A DNA stretch of 32,671 nucleotides. It comes from Lachnospiraceae bacterium. Lineage in GTDB: Bacteria > Bacillota > Clostridia > Lachnospirales > Lachnospiraceae. The DNA lies in the NCBI GenBank assembly GCA_910574185.1, contig CAJSZQ010000038.1:1-32671 (forward strand), given 5' to 3'. Positions within the stretch are counted from its first letter, which is position 1; every line of letters begins with the position of its first letter. Below are positions 1 to 7,480 of the stretch, piece after piece. The position numbers were made by a program, and so were the translations under genes. The notes beneath the pieces are model-generated. The model worked only from the letters and a program-made list of their open reading frames with translations. It had not been told where the DNA came from and ran no database searches.

Positions 1-54
1 AAAAAGCATTGGAATACGGTTCAGCAGCTGCATGAATGTTATTTTATGAGTTAA
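1..54 (+). CDS. Possible C-terminal tail of an upstream gene
   Basis: Frame 1 is open from the left edge to a TAA at 52-54 and encodes 17 residues ending in ECYFMS. It could be the end of a gene lying outside the window, but a run this short occurs often by chance. It is not in frame with the regulator that follows, so it cannot supply that protein's missing N-terminus without a frameshift. I cannot assign a family. Confidence 0.2.
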   Translation, partial: KKHWNTVQQLHECYFMS

Positions 55-137
55 GGTATTGATTTTTCAAGGTGCAAATCCCATTTTTTATGTGGGAAGT
101 TTGAGTTATATGTAATGTAATTCACAGCGGTCGGCCT

Positions 138-1838
138 GTGTACATTGAACAACTGATTGATTTGTGCCATGTCAGCCGTAATACGGTGTTTGGAGATATC
201 AAAATAGCGGTTGGCCGGCTGCAGGAATATAATCTGGAATTGAATTATGAGTCAAAATGCGGTTATTATATTGTGGGAGATCCCATACAGATTCGGGCAT
301 TATTTATTCTTTATTATGAAGAATTGCGTTCTTTTAGTATGGGCGGCCTGATACCATTTTTAAACCGCTCATCTGTACAGGAATACTACGATAAATTATG
401 TGCGTTAAAGGACGAGCTTCGGATTGAATATGTAGAGGGAAGTCTGGACGCTCTCGCTCTGCTTTTGCCGGTTATGTACAGGAGTACGGACCATTTGGAA
501 TTTACCGGGCTGAAAAGGACCGAGCTGTTTGATTCGCTGGAATATCAGATGGTTTGCAAATATTTTCCGGATTTGAGAAAAGAGGAGCAAATTTATCTGA
601 GTCTGCATCTGCTGGGGTCGCGACTTTCCATCGCAACGGATGAAATATTTGAGAAGAGAAGCGACCAGTCTGTTTATGTTATGACGAAAGCGCTGGTAAC
701 GGAATTTGAGAAAACAGCCTGTATTAATTTTATAAAGAGAGACGAGCTGGAACGGGCGTTATTTCTCCACATCTGCGCGTCTATGTACCGGTATCAGTAT
801 GGTATTCAGTTCGGGAATCCCATGTGTGAAGATGTTGTCAGGGAATATCCTCATCTGTTTGAAATTACAAAATATGTATCGGTTTATTTAGAGCAGATGA
901 TTGGACTTCCGATTCCGGATAGCGAAGTGGCATATCTGGCTTTACATTTTGGGGCGTTTATGAAGCCGGCAGAGGATATGAAGAATCATTTACGGATATT
1001 AATTGTATGTACGAATGGAGTCTCAACCGGAAATATGTTGAAACATGAAATCGGGAATCTTTTGCCGAATGCCGAGATTGTAGGCGTTGCGGCAGCGCCG
1101 GAATTTATGAATGTAAAAGAGGAATGTGATTTAATCATCTCTACAGTTAAAATCCGCAGTATGGTTCCGGTTCTTGTGGTTCACCCGATACTGACAGATG
1201 AGGACAGGATGTATATCCTGAGCAATTCTCTGGTAAACAGTTGTCAGACGATTGGAGCCGCAGAAGAGTTGTTTGACAGGATGAAGAAGTATGTGGATGT
1301 ATCTCAGTACGACAGCCTGAGAAAGGATATTAATAGTTATATAGAAAATACAAGAGGGGTATCGGGAGGTTTTGCAGGCAGAAAGGATTGCGGTATTGTA
1401 GAAATACTGGACGCTTCCCGGGTTTGCGTATATAATGAACAGATTGCCTGGGTAGACGCTATTTACCGGGCGGGAGAGATACTGGTTCGGAATGCAAGTA
1501 TCAGAAAGTCATATTTGGATGCAATTGTGTCTCAGATTATGTATTATGGGCCGTATATGTTCATTACGGAACATATGGTGCTGGCTCATGCCAAAGCAGA
1601 GGACGGTGTGAACAGACGGGATTTGTCGCTGGCTGTATTTGCAGAACCAGTGCAGTTTCCCAAGCAGAAAATAGCAAAGGTCATTTTTGTGCTCAGCGCG
1701 GAAGATAATGAGAAGCATTTGAAGATTTTGAATGATATTTTGAATTTTGCAAAAGAAGAAGAGAACCTGAAAGCTCTGGAACATGCGGCGAGCGTTCCGG
1801 AGATACTGGATTTGTTCCGGAATACATTGCAGGAATAA
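138..1838 (+). CDS. BglG/MtlR-type PTS-controlled transcriptional regulator, N-terminally truncated
   Basis: Multidomain activator of the PRD family that senses PTS phosphorylation and should control the adjacent PTS operon. The 566 residues read as: part of an Mga/HTH domain (1-50, VSRNTVFGDIK recognition helix), PRD1 (about 75-165, His157 in SLHLLGS), PRD2 (about 175-280, His211, and His270 in LALHFGA), an EIIB-like domain (about 285-380, Cys291 in VCTNGVSTG) and an EIIA-like domain (about 418-564, His484 in LAHAK). Full-length relatives are about 640-700 residues and begin with an extra winged HTH, which is absent here. The usable start is GTG at 138 with no visible ribosome site. Homology seems to continue upstream in frame (the residues just before the GTG read HSGRP, a usual lead-in to PVYIEQL) until a TGA at 102-104. 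The gene therefore looks 5'-truncated and may be nonfunctional or may use an unusual start. Family call is firm; activity is uncertain. Confidence 0.85.
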   Translation: MYIEQLIDLCHVSRNTVFGDIKIAVGRLQEYNLELNYESKCGYYIVGDPIQIRALFILYYEELRSFSMGGLIPFLNRSSVQEYYDKLCALKDELRIEYVEGSLDALALLLPVMYRSTDHLEFTGLKRTELFDSLEYQMVCKYFPDLRKEEQIYLSLHLLGSRLSIATDEIFEKRSDQSVYVMTKALVTEFEKTACINFIKRDELERALFLHICASMYRYQYGIQFGNPMCEDVVREYPHLFEITKYVSVYLEQMIGLPIPDSEVAYLALHFGAFMKPAEDMKNHLRILIVCTNGVSTGNMLKHEIGNLLPNAEIVGVAAAPEFMNVKEECDLIISTVKIRSMVPVLVVHPILTDEDRMYILSNSLVNSCQTIGAAEELFDRMKKYVDVSQYDSLRKDINSYIENTRGVSGGFAGRKDCGIVEILDASRVCVYNEQIAWVDAIYRAGEILVRNASIRKSYLDAIVSQIMYYGPYMFITEHMVLAHAKAEDGVNRRDLSLAVFAEPVQFPKQKIAKVIFVLSAEDNEKHLKILNDILNFAKEEENLKALEHAASVPEILDLFRNTLQE

Positions 1839-1896
1839 AATAAATGTAAGGATAATTGCGCGCGGCCTGTTCTGAAAATAGAAGAGGTTGTGCGCA

Positions 1897-1944
1897 AAAT
1901 AGTTCCGCCTGTACAGCTTGCAGCTGCACAGGCGGAATTATTTT
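1897..1944 (+). terminator. Intrinsic terminator after the PTS regulator
   Basis: Long GC-rich hairpin: a 5' arm at about 1903-1918 (TTCCGCCTGTACAGCT) pairs with AGCTGCACAGGCGGAA at 1922-1937 with one A/C mismatch and a TGC loop, followed by TTATTTT. An A-rich run precedes it, so it may also work on the other strand. It separates the regulator transcript from the PTS operon. Confidence 0.8.
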
Positions 1945-1971
1945 GTCATACAGGTAGTTTTCACTGGTAAT
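1943..1971 (+). promoter_or_regulatory. Weak candidate promoter for the PTS operon
   Basis: TTGTCA at 1943-1948 is followed after 17 bases by GGTAAT at 1966-1971. The -35 matches well and the -10 poorly, as expected of an activator-dependent promoter. It lies just after the terminator and about 160 bases before the EIIA gene. Tentative. Confidence 0.25.
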
Positions 1972-2050
1972 TTGAATTGCACAATAAGTTGCAGGAAGCT
2001 GGACTTCCATATGAGTAACAGGTCATGGTAAAGTAAATGCATCGAAAGAA

Positions 2051-2062
2051 ACAACCGGTTGT
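2051..2062. promoter_or_regulatory. Perfect 12-bp palindrome, candidate operator
   Basis: ACAACCGGTTGT is its own reverse complement and lies 70 bases before the EIIA start. A perfect dyad in the leader of a PTS operon is a plausible protein-binding site, possibly for the adjacent regulator. No known consensus is matched. Confidence 0.35.
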
Positions 2063-2069
2063 AAAAAAC

Positions 2070-2092
2070 TGCCGCAAATGACAGCGGCGGCA
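2070..2092 (+). other. GC-rich leader hairpin before EIIA gene
   Basis: TGCCGC at 2070-2075 pairs with GCGGCA at 2087-2092 across an 11-base loop. It is not followed by a T-run, so it is not a terminator. It lies about 30 bases before the ribosome site AGGAG at 2121-2125 and could influence leader folding. Confidence 0.3.
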
Positions 2093-2131
2093 AACGATGA
2101 AATTCAATAAAAGGAATGAAAGGAGTCAGTC

Positions 2132-2560
2132 ATGAATCTAATCAAGGAATCAAATGTACAGATCCTGGAAGGAGCTTCTGACTGGAAAGAAGCGGTATGC
2201 CAGTCGGTGGCGCCGTTAGAAAGAGACGGGGCTGTAACAGAATCCTATAAAGAAGCAATTATAGAGAACGTTGAACAATTAGGCCCGTATATCTGTATAG
2301 CGCCTCATGTGGCTCTGCCTCATGCCAGGCCGGAACAGGGAGCTGTAAAAAGCCAGATTGCGGTGACCTTGTTTCGCAGGGAGGTTGATTTTAACAGAGA
2401 AGATGCAAAGGCCAGTTTGTTTATCTCGCTGGCAGCGGCAGATTCGGAAAGTCATCTGGATGCGTTGATGCAGATTACAGATATTTTGCAGGATGAAGAG
2501 AGAACTGCAAAGATACTGCAGGCAAGAAATGTGTTAGAACTTTACCAATATTTTAAATAG
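2132..2560 (+). CDS. PTS EIIA component, ascorbate/fructose-type (UlaC/SgaA-like)
   Basis: Cytoplasmic phosphocarrier that takes a phosphate from HPr and passes it to the EIIB encoded at 4067. The 142 residues match a single EIIA type-2 domain; His64 in ALPHARP is the expected phosphorylated histidine, with His59 as the conserved partner. It is clearly related to the C-terminal domain of the regulator at 138-1838 (GPYxxIxxHxxLxHA shared). ATG is 6 bases after AGGAG. The EIIC gene follows after 14 bases, so the two are co-transcribed. Substrate cannot be read from EIIA alone. Confidence 0.92.
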   Translation: MNLIKESNVQILEGASDWKEAVCQSVAPLERDGAVTESYKEAIIENVEQLGPYICIAPHVALPHARPEQGAVKSQIAVTLFRREVDFNREDAKASLFISLAAADSESHLDALMQITDILQDEERTAKILQARNVLELYQYFK

Positions 2561-2574
2561 AGAGGAAAACAGAC

Positions 2575-3969
2575 ATGACAATATTACTATTTATTCAGGA
2601 GGTTTTATCTACTCCGGCAATTTTTGTAGGGCTTGTTGCAATGCTTGGCCTGCTGCTCCAGAAATCTGGCACGCAGACCGTTGTGAAGGGAACAATTATG
2701 ACAATTCTTGGATTTGTGGTGCTGAACGCAGGCGCCAGCGTGGTACAGGATGCGATTATTCCATTTGGAAACCTGTTCCAGATTGCTTTTGGCGTGGAAG
2801 GGGTTGTCCCCAATAACGAGGCGGTGGTTTCCCTTGGGTTATCACAGTTTGCGGTAGAGACAGCGTCCATATTTGCGCTGGGTATGGTGGCAAATATTTT
2901 GCTTGCAAGATTTTCCAGCCTGAAATACATCTTTCTTACCGGGCATCATTCGTTATATATGGCCTGTCTGATAACCTGTATTCTGAAAATTGCGGGTATG
3001 GACGGATGGCAGCTTTATCTGGCTGGAGCATTGATTCTTGGATTTGTGATGGCATTTTTCCCATGGCTTATGAATCCAATCATAAAAGAAGTGGTAGGGG
3101 ACGATTCGGTGGCTCTTGGCCATTTTGGAAGCGCCTGTTACTGGCTTAGCGGAATGGTGGGAAGGCTGTTTGGAGGAAAGGACGGCAGCAGGAAGGGAAC
3201 TACCACAGAGGATGTGAGTTTCCCACAGGGGCTTGCTTTCCTGAGAAATAATAATATCTCCATTGCGCTGGTTATGTTCGTCTGCTATTTTGTCGTAGCG
3301 GCCGTAGCGGTGGTCAAAGTGCCGGCGGAAGCAGCAGAGATATTCGGGGAGGGGAATTGGGTGCTGTATGCCATAACACAGTCCATCACCTTCTCGGCAG
3401 GTATATACATCGTTCTGTCAGGCGTACGTCTGCTGATTAATGAGATTGTACCGGCATTCAAAGGTATTTCAGAGAAGCTGGTGCCCAATGCAAAGCCTGC
3501 GCTGGACTGCCCGATTATCTTTACCTTTGCGCCGAATGCGGTTTTGATGGGATTTGCAAGTTCTTTTATCGGCGGTATTGTAGCTTTGATTGTTCTGATT
3601 GCCATGAACCATGCCGGATTGGCAGCGGCATTGATTCTGCCCGGTGCGGTCGTACATTTCTTCTGCGGAGCGACTGCCGGTGTTTGCGGAAATGCAACGG
3701 GAGGAGTAAAGGGGTGCGTAGTTGGTTCTTTTATTCATGGAGTGGTGGTAACCTTTCTGGCGGCAGGCTTGTATCCAATCATGGGAGCCCTTGGCTTTGT
3801 GGGGACGACTTTCTCGGATGCGGATTTTACTCTGGTAGGATTTCTATTTGGAATGCTTTCACAGGTGGTAAACCAGACCGTACTTCTTGCGGTAGCAGCG
3901 GCGCTGTTTGTCCTTCCAATCGTCATCTACTATGCAACTGGTAAGAATAAGGCAAAGACAGACGCCTAG
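2575..3969 (+). CDS. PTS EIIC permease, ascorbate family (UlaA/SgaT-like)
   Basis: Membrane-embedded sugar channel of a phosphotransferase system. The 464-residue length and layout fit UlaA: hydrophobic helices throughout, an early KGTIMTILGFVVLNAG segment matching the family's KGTIKTIIGFxxLxAG, and IFLTGHHSLYMACL matching the MLTGH motif of UlaA. About ten to eleven membrane spans are visible. In E. coli this family carries L-ascorbate; several Firmicute members have untested or pentose-related substrates. The gene lies between EIIA and EIIB genes and shares their transcript. The downstream transketolase genes suggest that the imported sugar ends up as a pentose phosphate, which is inference. 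Confidence 0.93.
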   Translation: MTILLFIQEVLSTPAIFVGLVAMLGLLLQKSGTQTVVKGTIMTILGFVVLNAGASVVQDAIIPFGNLFQIAFGVEGVVPNNEAVVSLGLSQFAVETASIFALGMVANILLARFSSLKYIFLTGHHSLYMACLITCILKIAGMDGWQLYLAGALILGFVMAFFPWLMNPIIKEVVGDDSVALGHFGSACYWLSGMVGRLFGGKDGSRKGTTTEDVSFPQGLAFLRNNNISIALVMFVCYFVVAAVAVVKVPAEAAEIFGEGNWVLYAITQSITFSAGIYIVLSGVRLLINEIVPAFKGISEKLVPNAKPALDCPIIFTFAPNAVLMGFASSFIGGIVALIVLIAMNHAGLAAALILPGAVVHFFCGATAGVCGNATGGVKGCVVGSFIHGVVVTFLAAGLYPIMGALGFVGTTFSDADFTLVGFLFGMLSQVVNQTVLLAVAAALFVLPIVIYYATGKNKAKTDA

Positions 3970-3984
3970 ATTATCAGGAGCGCA

Positions 3985-4010
3985 CAGGGCATGCAGTAAG
4001 TATGCCCCTG
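3985..4010 (+). other. Intercistronic hairpin between EIIC and EIIB genes
   Basis: CAGGGCAT at 3985-3992 pairs with ATGCCC-CTG at 4002-4010 with one bulged C and a 9-base loop. It is not followed by a T-run. A hairpin here may mark an mRNA processing or stability point that sets the EIIB level apart from EIIC. Confidence 0.4.
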
Positions 4011-4066
4011 GGTATAAATGTTAACACTATTTTAAATTTTATTTCAAATCAGGAGGATGAATAATC

Positions 4067-4348
4067 ATGGAAAACATTAAAAAAATTATGTGCTTTTGCG
4101 GCTCAGGGCTTGGCTCTTCATTTATGATGGAGATGAATTGTAAGAAGGCGTTAAAAAGCCTTGGAATCGAGGGAGTGTCGGTAGAGCATACGACGCTGGC
4201 GGATATCATGCCGGGAATGGCCGACCTGTTTGTGTGCGGGGAAGATCTCCTGCCTCAGGCTCAGAAGGCCGGAAAAGCAATCGGCTTAAAGAATCTGGTT
4301 TCGCTGCCGGAAATGACGGATAAGCTGAAAGGGGCGTTTGGAATTTAA
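4067..4348 (+). CDS. PTS EIIB component, ascorbate family (UlaB/SgaB-like)
   Basis: Small cytoplasmic phosphotransferase subunit (93 residues, usual length for stand-alone EIIB of this family). The phosphocysteine is Cys11 in the loop CFCGSGLGSS, followed by the expected helix MMEMNCKKAL. It accepts phosphate from EIIA and gives it to the sugar in EIIC. The start is supported by CAGGAGGATG about 10 bases upstream. Together with the genes at 2132 and 2575 it completes one EIIA-EIIC-EIIB set. Confidence 0.92.
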   Translation: MENIKKIMCFCGSGLGSSFMMEMNCKKALKSLGIEGVSVEHTTLADIMPGMADLFVCGEDLLPQAQKAGKAIGLKNLVSLPEMTDKLKGAFGI

Positions 4349-4404
4349 TATCCAGGTATCCTATTATGGCCATTCGGCCGTTTCGTAAGGAATTGAAAGA
4401 CAGC

Positions 4405-4461
4405 ATACACTTCTGGAAGTTTGTTTTGCAATGATATGGAAAGAAAATTCCGGGAGTGTAT
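4405..4461 (+). repeat. 14-bp inverted repeat between EIIB and transketolase genes
   Basis: The arm at 4405-4418 (ATACACTTCTGGAA) pairs fully with 4448-4461 (TTCCGGGAGTGTAT), counting two G-U pairs; a further TTT/AAA step extends the stem. The loop is about 29 bases. It ends only 10 bases before the ribosome site GGGAGG at 4471-4476. There is no T-run. It could be a regulator site in DNA, or an RNA structure acting on tktN translation or mRNA cleavage. Confidence 0.5.
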
Positions 4462-4483
4462 TTAAATCATTGGGAGGTTTCAT

Positions 4484-5335
4484 ATGAATAAAGAACGAAA
4501 AAAGGAATTGCAGATGTATGCAGTGGAGGTAAGGGAACTGATATTGAGGGCTACGAACAGCTCCGGTACAGGCCATCCGGGCGGGAGTCTTTCTTCGGCA
4601 GATTATTTTACCTATCTGTATAATGAAGAAATCAGGGTGAACCCAAAAGAGCCGAAGGCGCCGGAGAGGGACCGTTTTGTCTTATCTAAGGGCCATGTGG
4701 CGCCGGCGCTGTATGCGGTACTGGCGTTAAAAGGCTATTTTCCGGCAGAGGATCTGCTTACCCTGCGCAAGATTGATTCTCATTTACAGGGTCATCCGAA
4801 TATGAATACAACGCCGGGCGTTGATATGTCTACCGGTTCTCTTGGACAGGGAATTTCTGCTGCAGCCGGTATGGCAAAGGGCGCAAAGCATCTTGGCAGA
4901 GATATCCATGTATATACCCTTCTTGGCGATGGAGAAACGGGAGAAGGAGAGGTGTGGGAAGCGGTGATGTTTGCGGCCCACTATGGACTGGATAATCTGT
5001 GCATAGCCGTAGATGTGAACGGCTTGCAGATTGACGGCTACACAAAAGAGGTTATGAATGTAGAGCCTCTGGATAAGAAATTTGAAGCCTTTGGCTGCGA
5101 CGTGATTACAGTGCAGGGTCATGATTTCTGCGAACTGGAGAAAGCATTTCAAAGATTTCATGGGAATAAGGGCAGCAAAAAGCCTACGGTTATTCTGATG
5201 AAAACGATAAAGGGCAAAGGAGTTTCTTTTATGGAAGACATGGCCGGATGGCATGGCAAGGCCCCGAATGACGAGCAGTTATCTCAAGCGTTAAAAGAGT
5301 TGGAAGCAGAACGAGTGAAGATAAGGGAGGAGTAA
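4484..5335 (+). CDS. Transketolase, N-terminal (TPP-binding) subunit
   Basis: First half of a split transketolase, moving two-carbon units between sugar phosphates in the pentose phosphate pathway. The 283 residues hold the pyrophosphate/Mg-binding side: SSGTGHPGGSLS (26-37), SKGHVAPALY (68-77), and the TPP motif GDGETGEGEVWEA (148-160) ending with the metal ligand region DVNG (177-180). KGKGVSFMED (243-252) closes the domain. ATG at 4484 follows GGGAGG at 4471-4476. The second subunit starts 4 bases after the stop, and each has its own ribosome site, so this is a genuine two-gene enzyme and not a frameshift. Linked to the PTS, it probably processes the imported sugar's phosphate. Confidence 0.94.
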   Translation: MNKERKKELQMYAVEVRELILRATNSSGTGHPGGSLSSADYFTYLYNEEIRVNPKEPKAPERDRFVLSKGHVAPALYAVLALKGYFPAEDLLTLRKIDSHLQGHPNMNTTPGVDMSTGSLGQGISAAAGMAKGAKHLGRDIHVYTLLGDGETGEGEVWEAVMFAAHYGLDNLCIAVDVNGLQIDGYTKEVMNVEPLDKKFEAFGCDVITVQGHDFCELEKAFQRFHGNKGSKKPTVILMKTIKGKGVSFMEDMAGWHGKAPNDEQLSQALKELEAERVKIREE

Positions 5336-5339
5336 GAGC

Positions 5340-6284
5340 ATGGCAGAGACAAAGAAAATAGCGACGAGGGAGAGCTACGGCAACGCATTGAAGGAGCTGG
5401 GAGCTAAGACGGAGAACGTAGTTGTAATGGACGCGGATTTGGCTGGAGCGACAAAAACAGGAGTGTTTAAGGCTGCGTATCCGGACCGTTTCTTCGATTG
5501 TGGGATTGCTGAGGCGAATATGGCAGGAGTGGCGGCAGGGCTTTCTACCATGGGGCTGGTGCCCTTTATCTCCACCTTTGCCATGTTTTCGGCCGGGAGG
5601 TGCTTTGAGCAGATTCGCAACAGCATTGGATATCCGCATCTGAATGTAAAAATCGGGGCGACACATGGAGGAATCTCTGTAGGGGAGGACGGGGCGTCTC
5701 ATCAGTGCTGCGAGGATTTTGCCCTGATGAGAAGTATTCCCGGCATGGTGGTGATGTGCCCGGCAGACGATGTAGAAGCCAGACAGATGGTGCAGGCGGC
5801 TTATGAGTATGAGGGACCCTGTTATATGCGCTTTGGGCGTGCGGCAACGCCGGTTTTTCATGGAGAAGATTATAAATTTCAAATAGGCAGGGCAGAAATC
5901 GTTCGCCCCGGCGGAGATGTTGCTTTGATTGCAACAGGGATTATGGTTTCAGAGGCCATAGCGGCGGCAGATATACTGGCAGAACAGGGGATTTCGGCTA
6001 GAGTAATCAACATGCCGACAATTAAGCCGCTGGATGAAAAGGTCGTATTAGAAGCGGCAAAGGAATGTGGGAAAATTGTAACGGTAGAGGAACATAATAT
6101 ACTGGGCGGACTGGGAGAAGCAGTCTGCGGCGTGGTTACAGAGCAGCGCCCGGTTTTGGTTCACCGCATCGGCGTGAGGGATAAGTTCGGTCGTTCCGGT
6201 TCTGCGGCAGAATTGCTGAGGCAGTTCGGGTTATGTGCGGAGAATATTGCAGCGGAGATTAGAACATTGGACTGCATGAAATGA
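5340..6284 (+). CDS. Transketolase, C-terminal (pyrimidine-binding) subunit
   Basis: Second half of the split transketolase (314 residues). The Pyr domain is seen from DADLAGATKTG (31-41) through DCGIAEANMAG (53-63), where Glu58 is the residue that activates the TPP aminopyrimidine. It continues with the conserved GATHGGISVGEDGASHQ region, and the C-terminal transketolase_C domain follows from about 190. The ribosome site GGGAGGAG lies inside the end of the N-subunit gene, so translation is coupled. The operon appears to end in the terminator at 6438-6480. Confidence 0.94.
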   Translation: MAETKKIATRESYGNALKELGAKTENVVVMDADLAGATKTGVFKAAYPDRFFDCGIAEANMAGVAAGLSTMGLVPFISTFAMFSAGRCFEQIRNSIGYPHLNVKIGATHGGISVGEDGASHQCCEDFALMRSIPGMVVMCPADDVEARQMVQAAYEYEGPCYMRFGRAATPVFHGEDYKFQIGRAEIVRPGGDVALIATGIMVSEAIAAADILAEQGISARVINMPTIKPLDEKVVLEAAKECGKIVTVEEHNILGGLGEAVCGVVTEQRPVLVHRIGVRDKFGRSGSAAELLRQFGLCAENIAAEIRTLDCMK

Positions 6285-6394
6285 TTTGTTTTTGATATGA
6301 TACTTCGCGTGCCAGAAAGAGAGTTTCACATTGACTTGGCGTGTGTGAACAGTAACAGACATCGTCAGTGCAGAATTGAGAAGCATACGGATTG

Positions 6395-6423
6395 TTGACA
6401 GAGCAAGCTTCTGAAATTATAAT
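6395..6423 (+). promoter_or_regulatory. Perfect-consensus sigma-70 promoter before the yitT-like gene
   Basis: TTGACA at 6395-6400, a 17-base spacer, then TATAAT at 6418-6423: both hexamers are exact. The start point would be near 6430. It is the strongest promoter match I found. It fires directly into the hairpin at 6438-6480. Confidence 0.8.
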
Positions 6424-6433
6424 GAATAGTATG

Positions 6434-6480
6434 AAGAGCAGTTGCGAATTATATTTTTATAGTTTGCAGCCGCTTTTTTT
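6434..6480 (+). terminator. Strong intrinsic terminator right after a promoter
   Basis: A 16-base stem: 6438-6453 (GCAGTTGCGAATTATA) with 6458-6473 (TATAGTTTGCAGCCGC), one A/C mismatch and three G-U pairs, loop TTTT, then seven Ts at 6474-6480. Purines at 6433-6437 can pair with the T-run. It can end the tktN-tktC transcript. It also lies within the first 50 bases of any RNA made from the promoter at 6395-6423. Confidence 0.8.
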
Positions 6481-6522
6481 GCTTAACCGGCGTTATAAGA
6501 AAAGTATTTCAGGAGGTCTAGG

Positions 6523-7383
6523 ATGAAAAACTATAGTTTTAAAGAATTTTGTATGGATATTCTGGTGGATGCGGCAGGTGGTATGATGATAGCCGTAGGA
6601 GTGTATAATTTTGCCCTGCATGCTGACTTTCCTGTAGCGGGATTTTCGGGGATTGCGATTATTCTCTATCATCTTCTGGGACTTCCGGTGGGAATCGGAA
6701 CGATTTTTCTAAATATTCCGGTGGCGGTGTTGTGCTATAAATTTCTTGGCAGGATGTTTTTTTTGAAATCCTTAAAATCTGTAATAATAACGTCTGTGCT
6801 GACAGATTATGTGGCGCCGCTTTTTCCGGTGTACGAGGGAAACAGACTTTTAGCTGCTCTTTGCATGGGAGTACTCTGCGGAGCAGGTTTTGCTTTGATT
6901 TTTATGCGAGGTTCATCTACCGGAGGACAGGACTTTATTACTCTGTCGGTGAAAAAAGTTTATCCTCATTTCAGTCTGGGATCCATTACGTTCGCCTTGG
7001 ATATTGTGACGATTGTGATGGGGAGCGTTCTGGTGTTTCGGGAGGTGGACGGATTCATTTATGGTATTATCGTGACTTATCTGTTAGCAAATGTGATGGA
7101 CCGAATTATGTATGGCATTTATGAGGGAAAGATGACTCTGATTGTGACAGAACATGGGGCGGAAGTGGCCGCTCAAATTGACGAATATTCGGGCAGAGGG
7201 TCTACGATTTTGCAGGGCCGGGGAAGCTATTCCGGCAGGAAAAAAGATGTTGTAATGTGTGCCTGCAACAATAAGCAGATGTATGCTATTAAAAAAATGG
7301 TCCATGAAATTGATTCGAAGGCATTTACCATAATTATGGAGTCGAACGAGGTGGTTGGGGAAGGTTTTAAAGATTCTGTTTAA
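6523..7383 (+). CDS. YitT-family membrane protein (DUF161 plus DUF2179)
   Basis: Integral membrane protein of unknown function, 286 residues, the usual family length. The N-terminal part (about 10-200) holds five or so membrane segments and family-typical stretches such as ALHADFPVAGFSGIAIIL and GSSTGGQDFITLSVKK. The soluble C-terminal DUF2179 domain (about 205-280) includes GRGSTILQGRGSYSGRKKDVVMC, a fold often compared to small ligand-binding regulators. ATG follows AGGAGG at 6511-6516. It is probably a single-gene unit, given the terminator upstream and the promoter-like box at 7399-7427 downstream. Several YitT members are suspected transporters, but no substrate can be read here. Confidence 0.88.
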   Translation: MKNYSFKEFCMDILVDAAGGMMIAVGVYNFALHADFPVAGFSGIAIILYHLLGLPVGIGTIFLNIPVAVLCYKFLGRMFFLKSLKSVIITSVLTDYVAPLFPVYEGNRLLAALCMGVLCGAGFALIFMRGSSTGGQDFITLSVKKVYPHFSLGSITFALDIVTIVMGSVLVFREVDGFIYGIIVTYLLANVMDRIMYGIYEGKMTLIVTEHGAEVAAQIDEYSGRGSTILQGRGSYSGRKKDVVMCACNNKQMYAIKKMVHEIDSKAFTIIMESNEVVGEGFKDSV

Positions 7384-7398
7384 AAAATTCGGAAACTA

Positions 7399-7427
7399 CT
7401 TTTATTCTTAAAAAGATATGATACAAT
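7399..7427 (+). promoter_or_regulatory. Candidate extended -10 promoter for the D-Asp cassette
   Basis: TGATACAAT at 7419-7427 fits an extended -10 (TGn before the hexamer TACAAT). The region 17 bases further up (CTTTTA) is a poor -35, as is common with extended -10 promoters. It lies 53 bases before the ATP-grasp gene. Confidence 0.4.
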
Positions 7428-7480
7428 AGGAATTATGGTGTAAGAGATAGAATGATTGATAAAGGAGTAGTTGCATAATT

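Noticed and set aside
1965..1981. Possible sigma-54 promoter (TGG then TTGCA) before the PTS EIIA gene
   Set aside because: The GG and GC elements are 11 bases apart instead of the required 10, and the TGGCAC half is poorly matched.
5333..5342. Split transketolase as a possible frameshift
   Set aside because: Each half has a normal start, stop and ribosome site and matches the two-subunit form common in this group.
5229..5882. 217-codon open frame on the - strand over the transketolase junction
   Set aside because: It is opposite two well-supported genes, crosses their boundary, and has no recognisable domain; it is a shadow of codon use.
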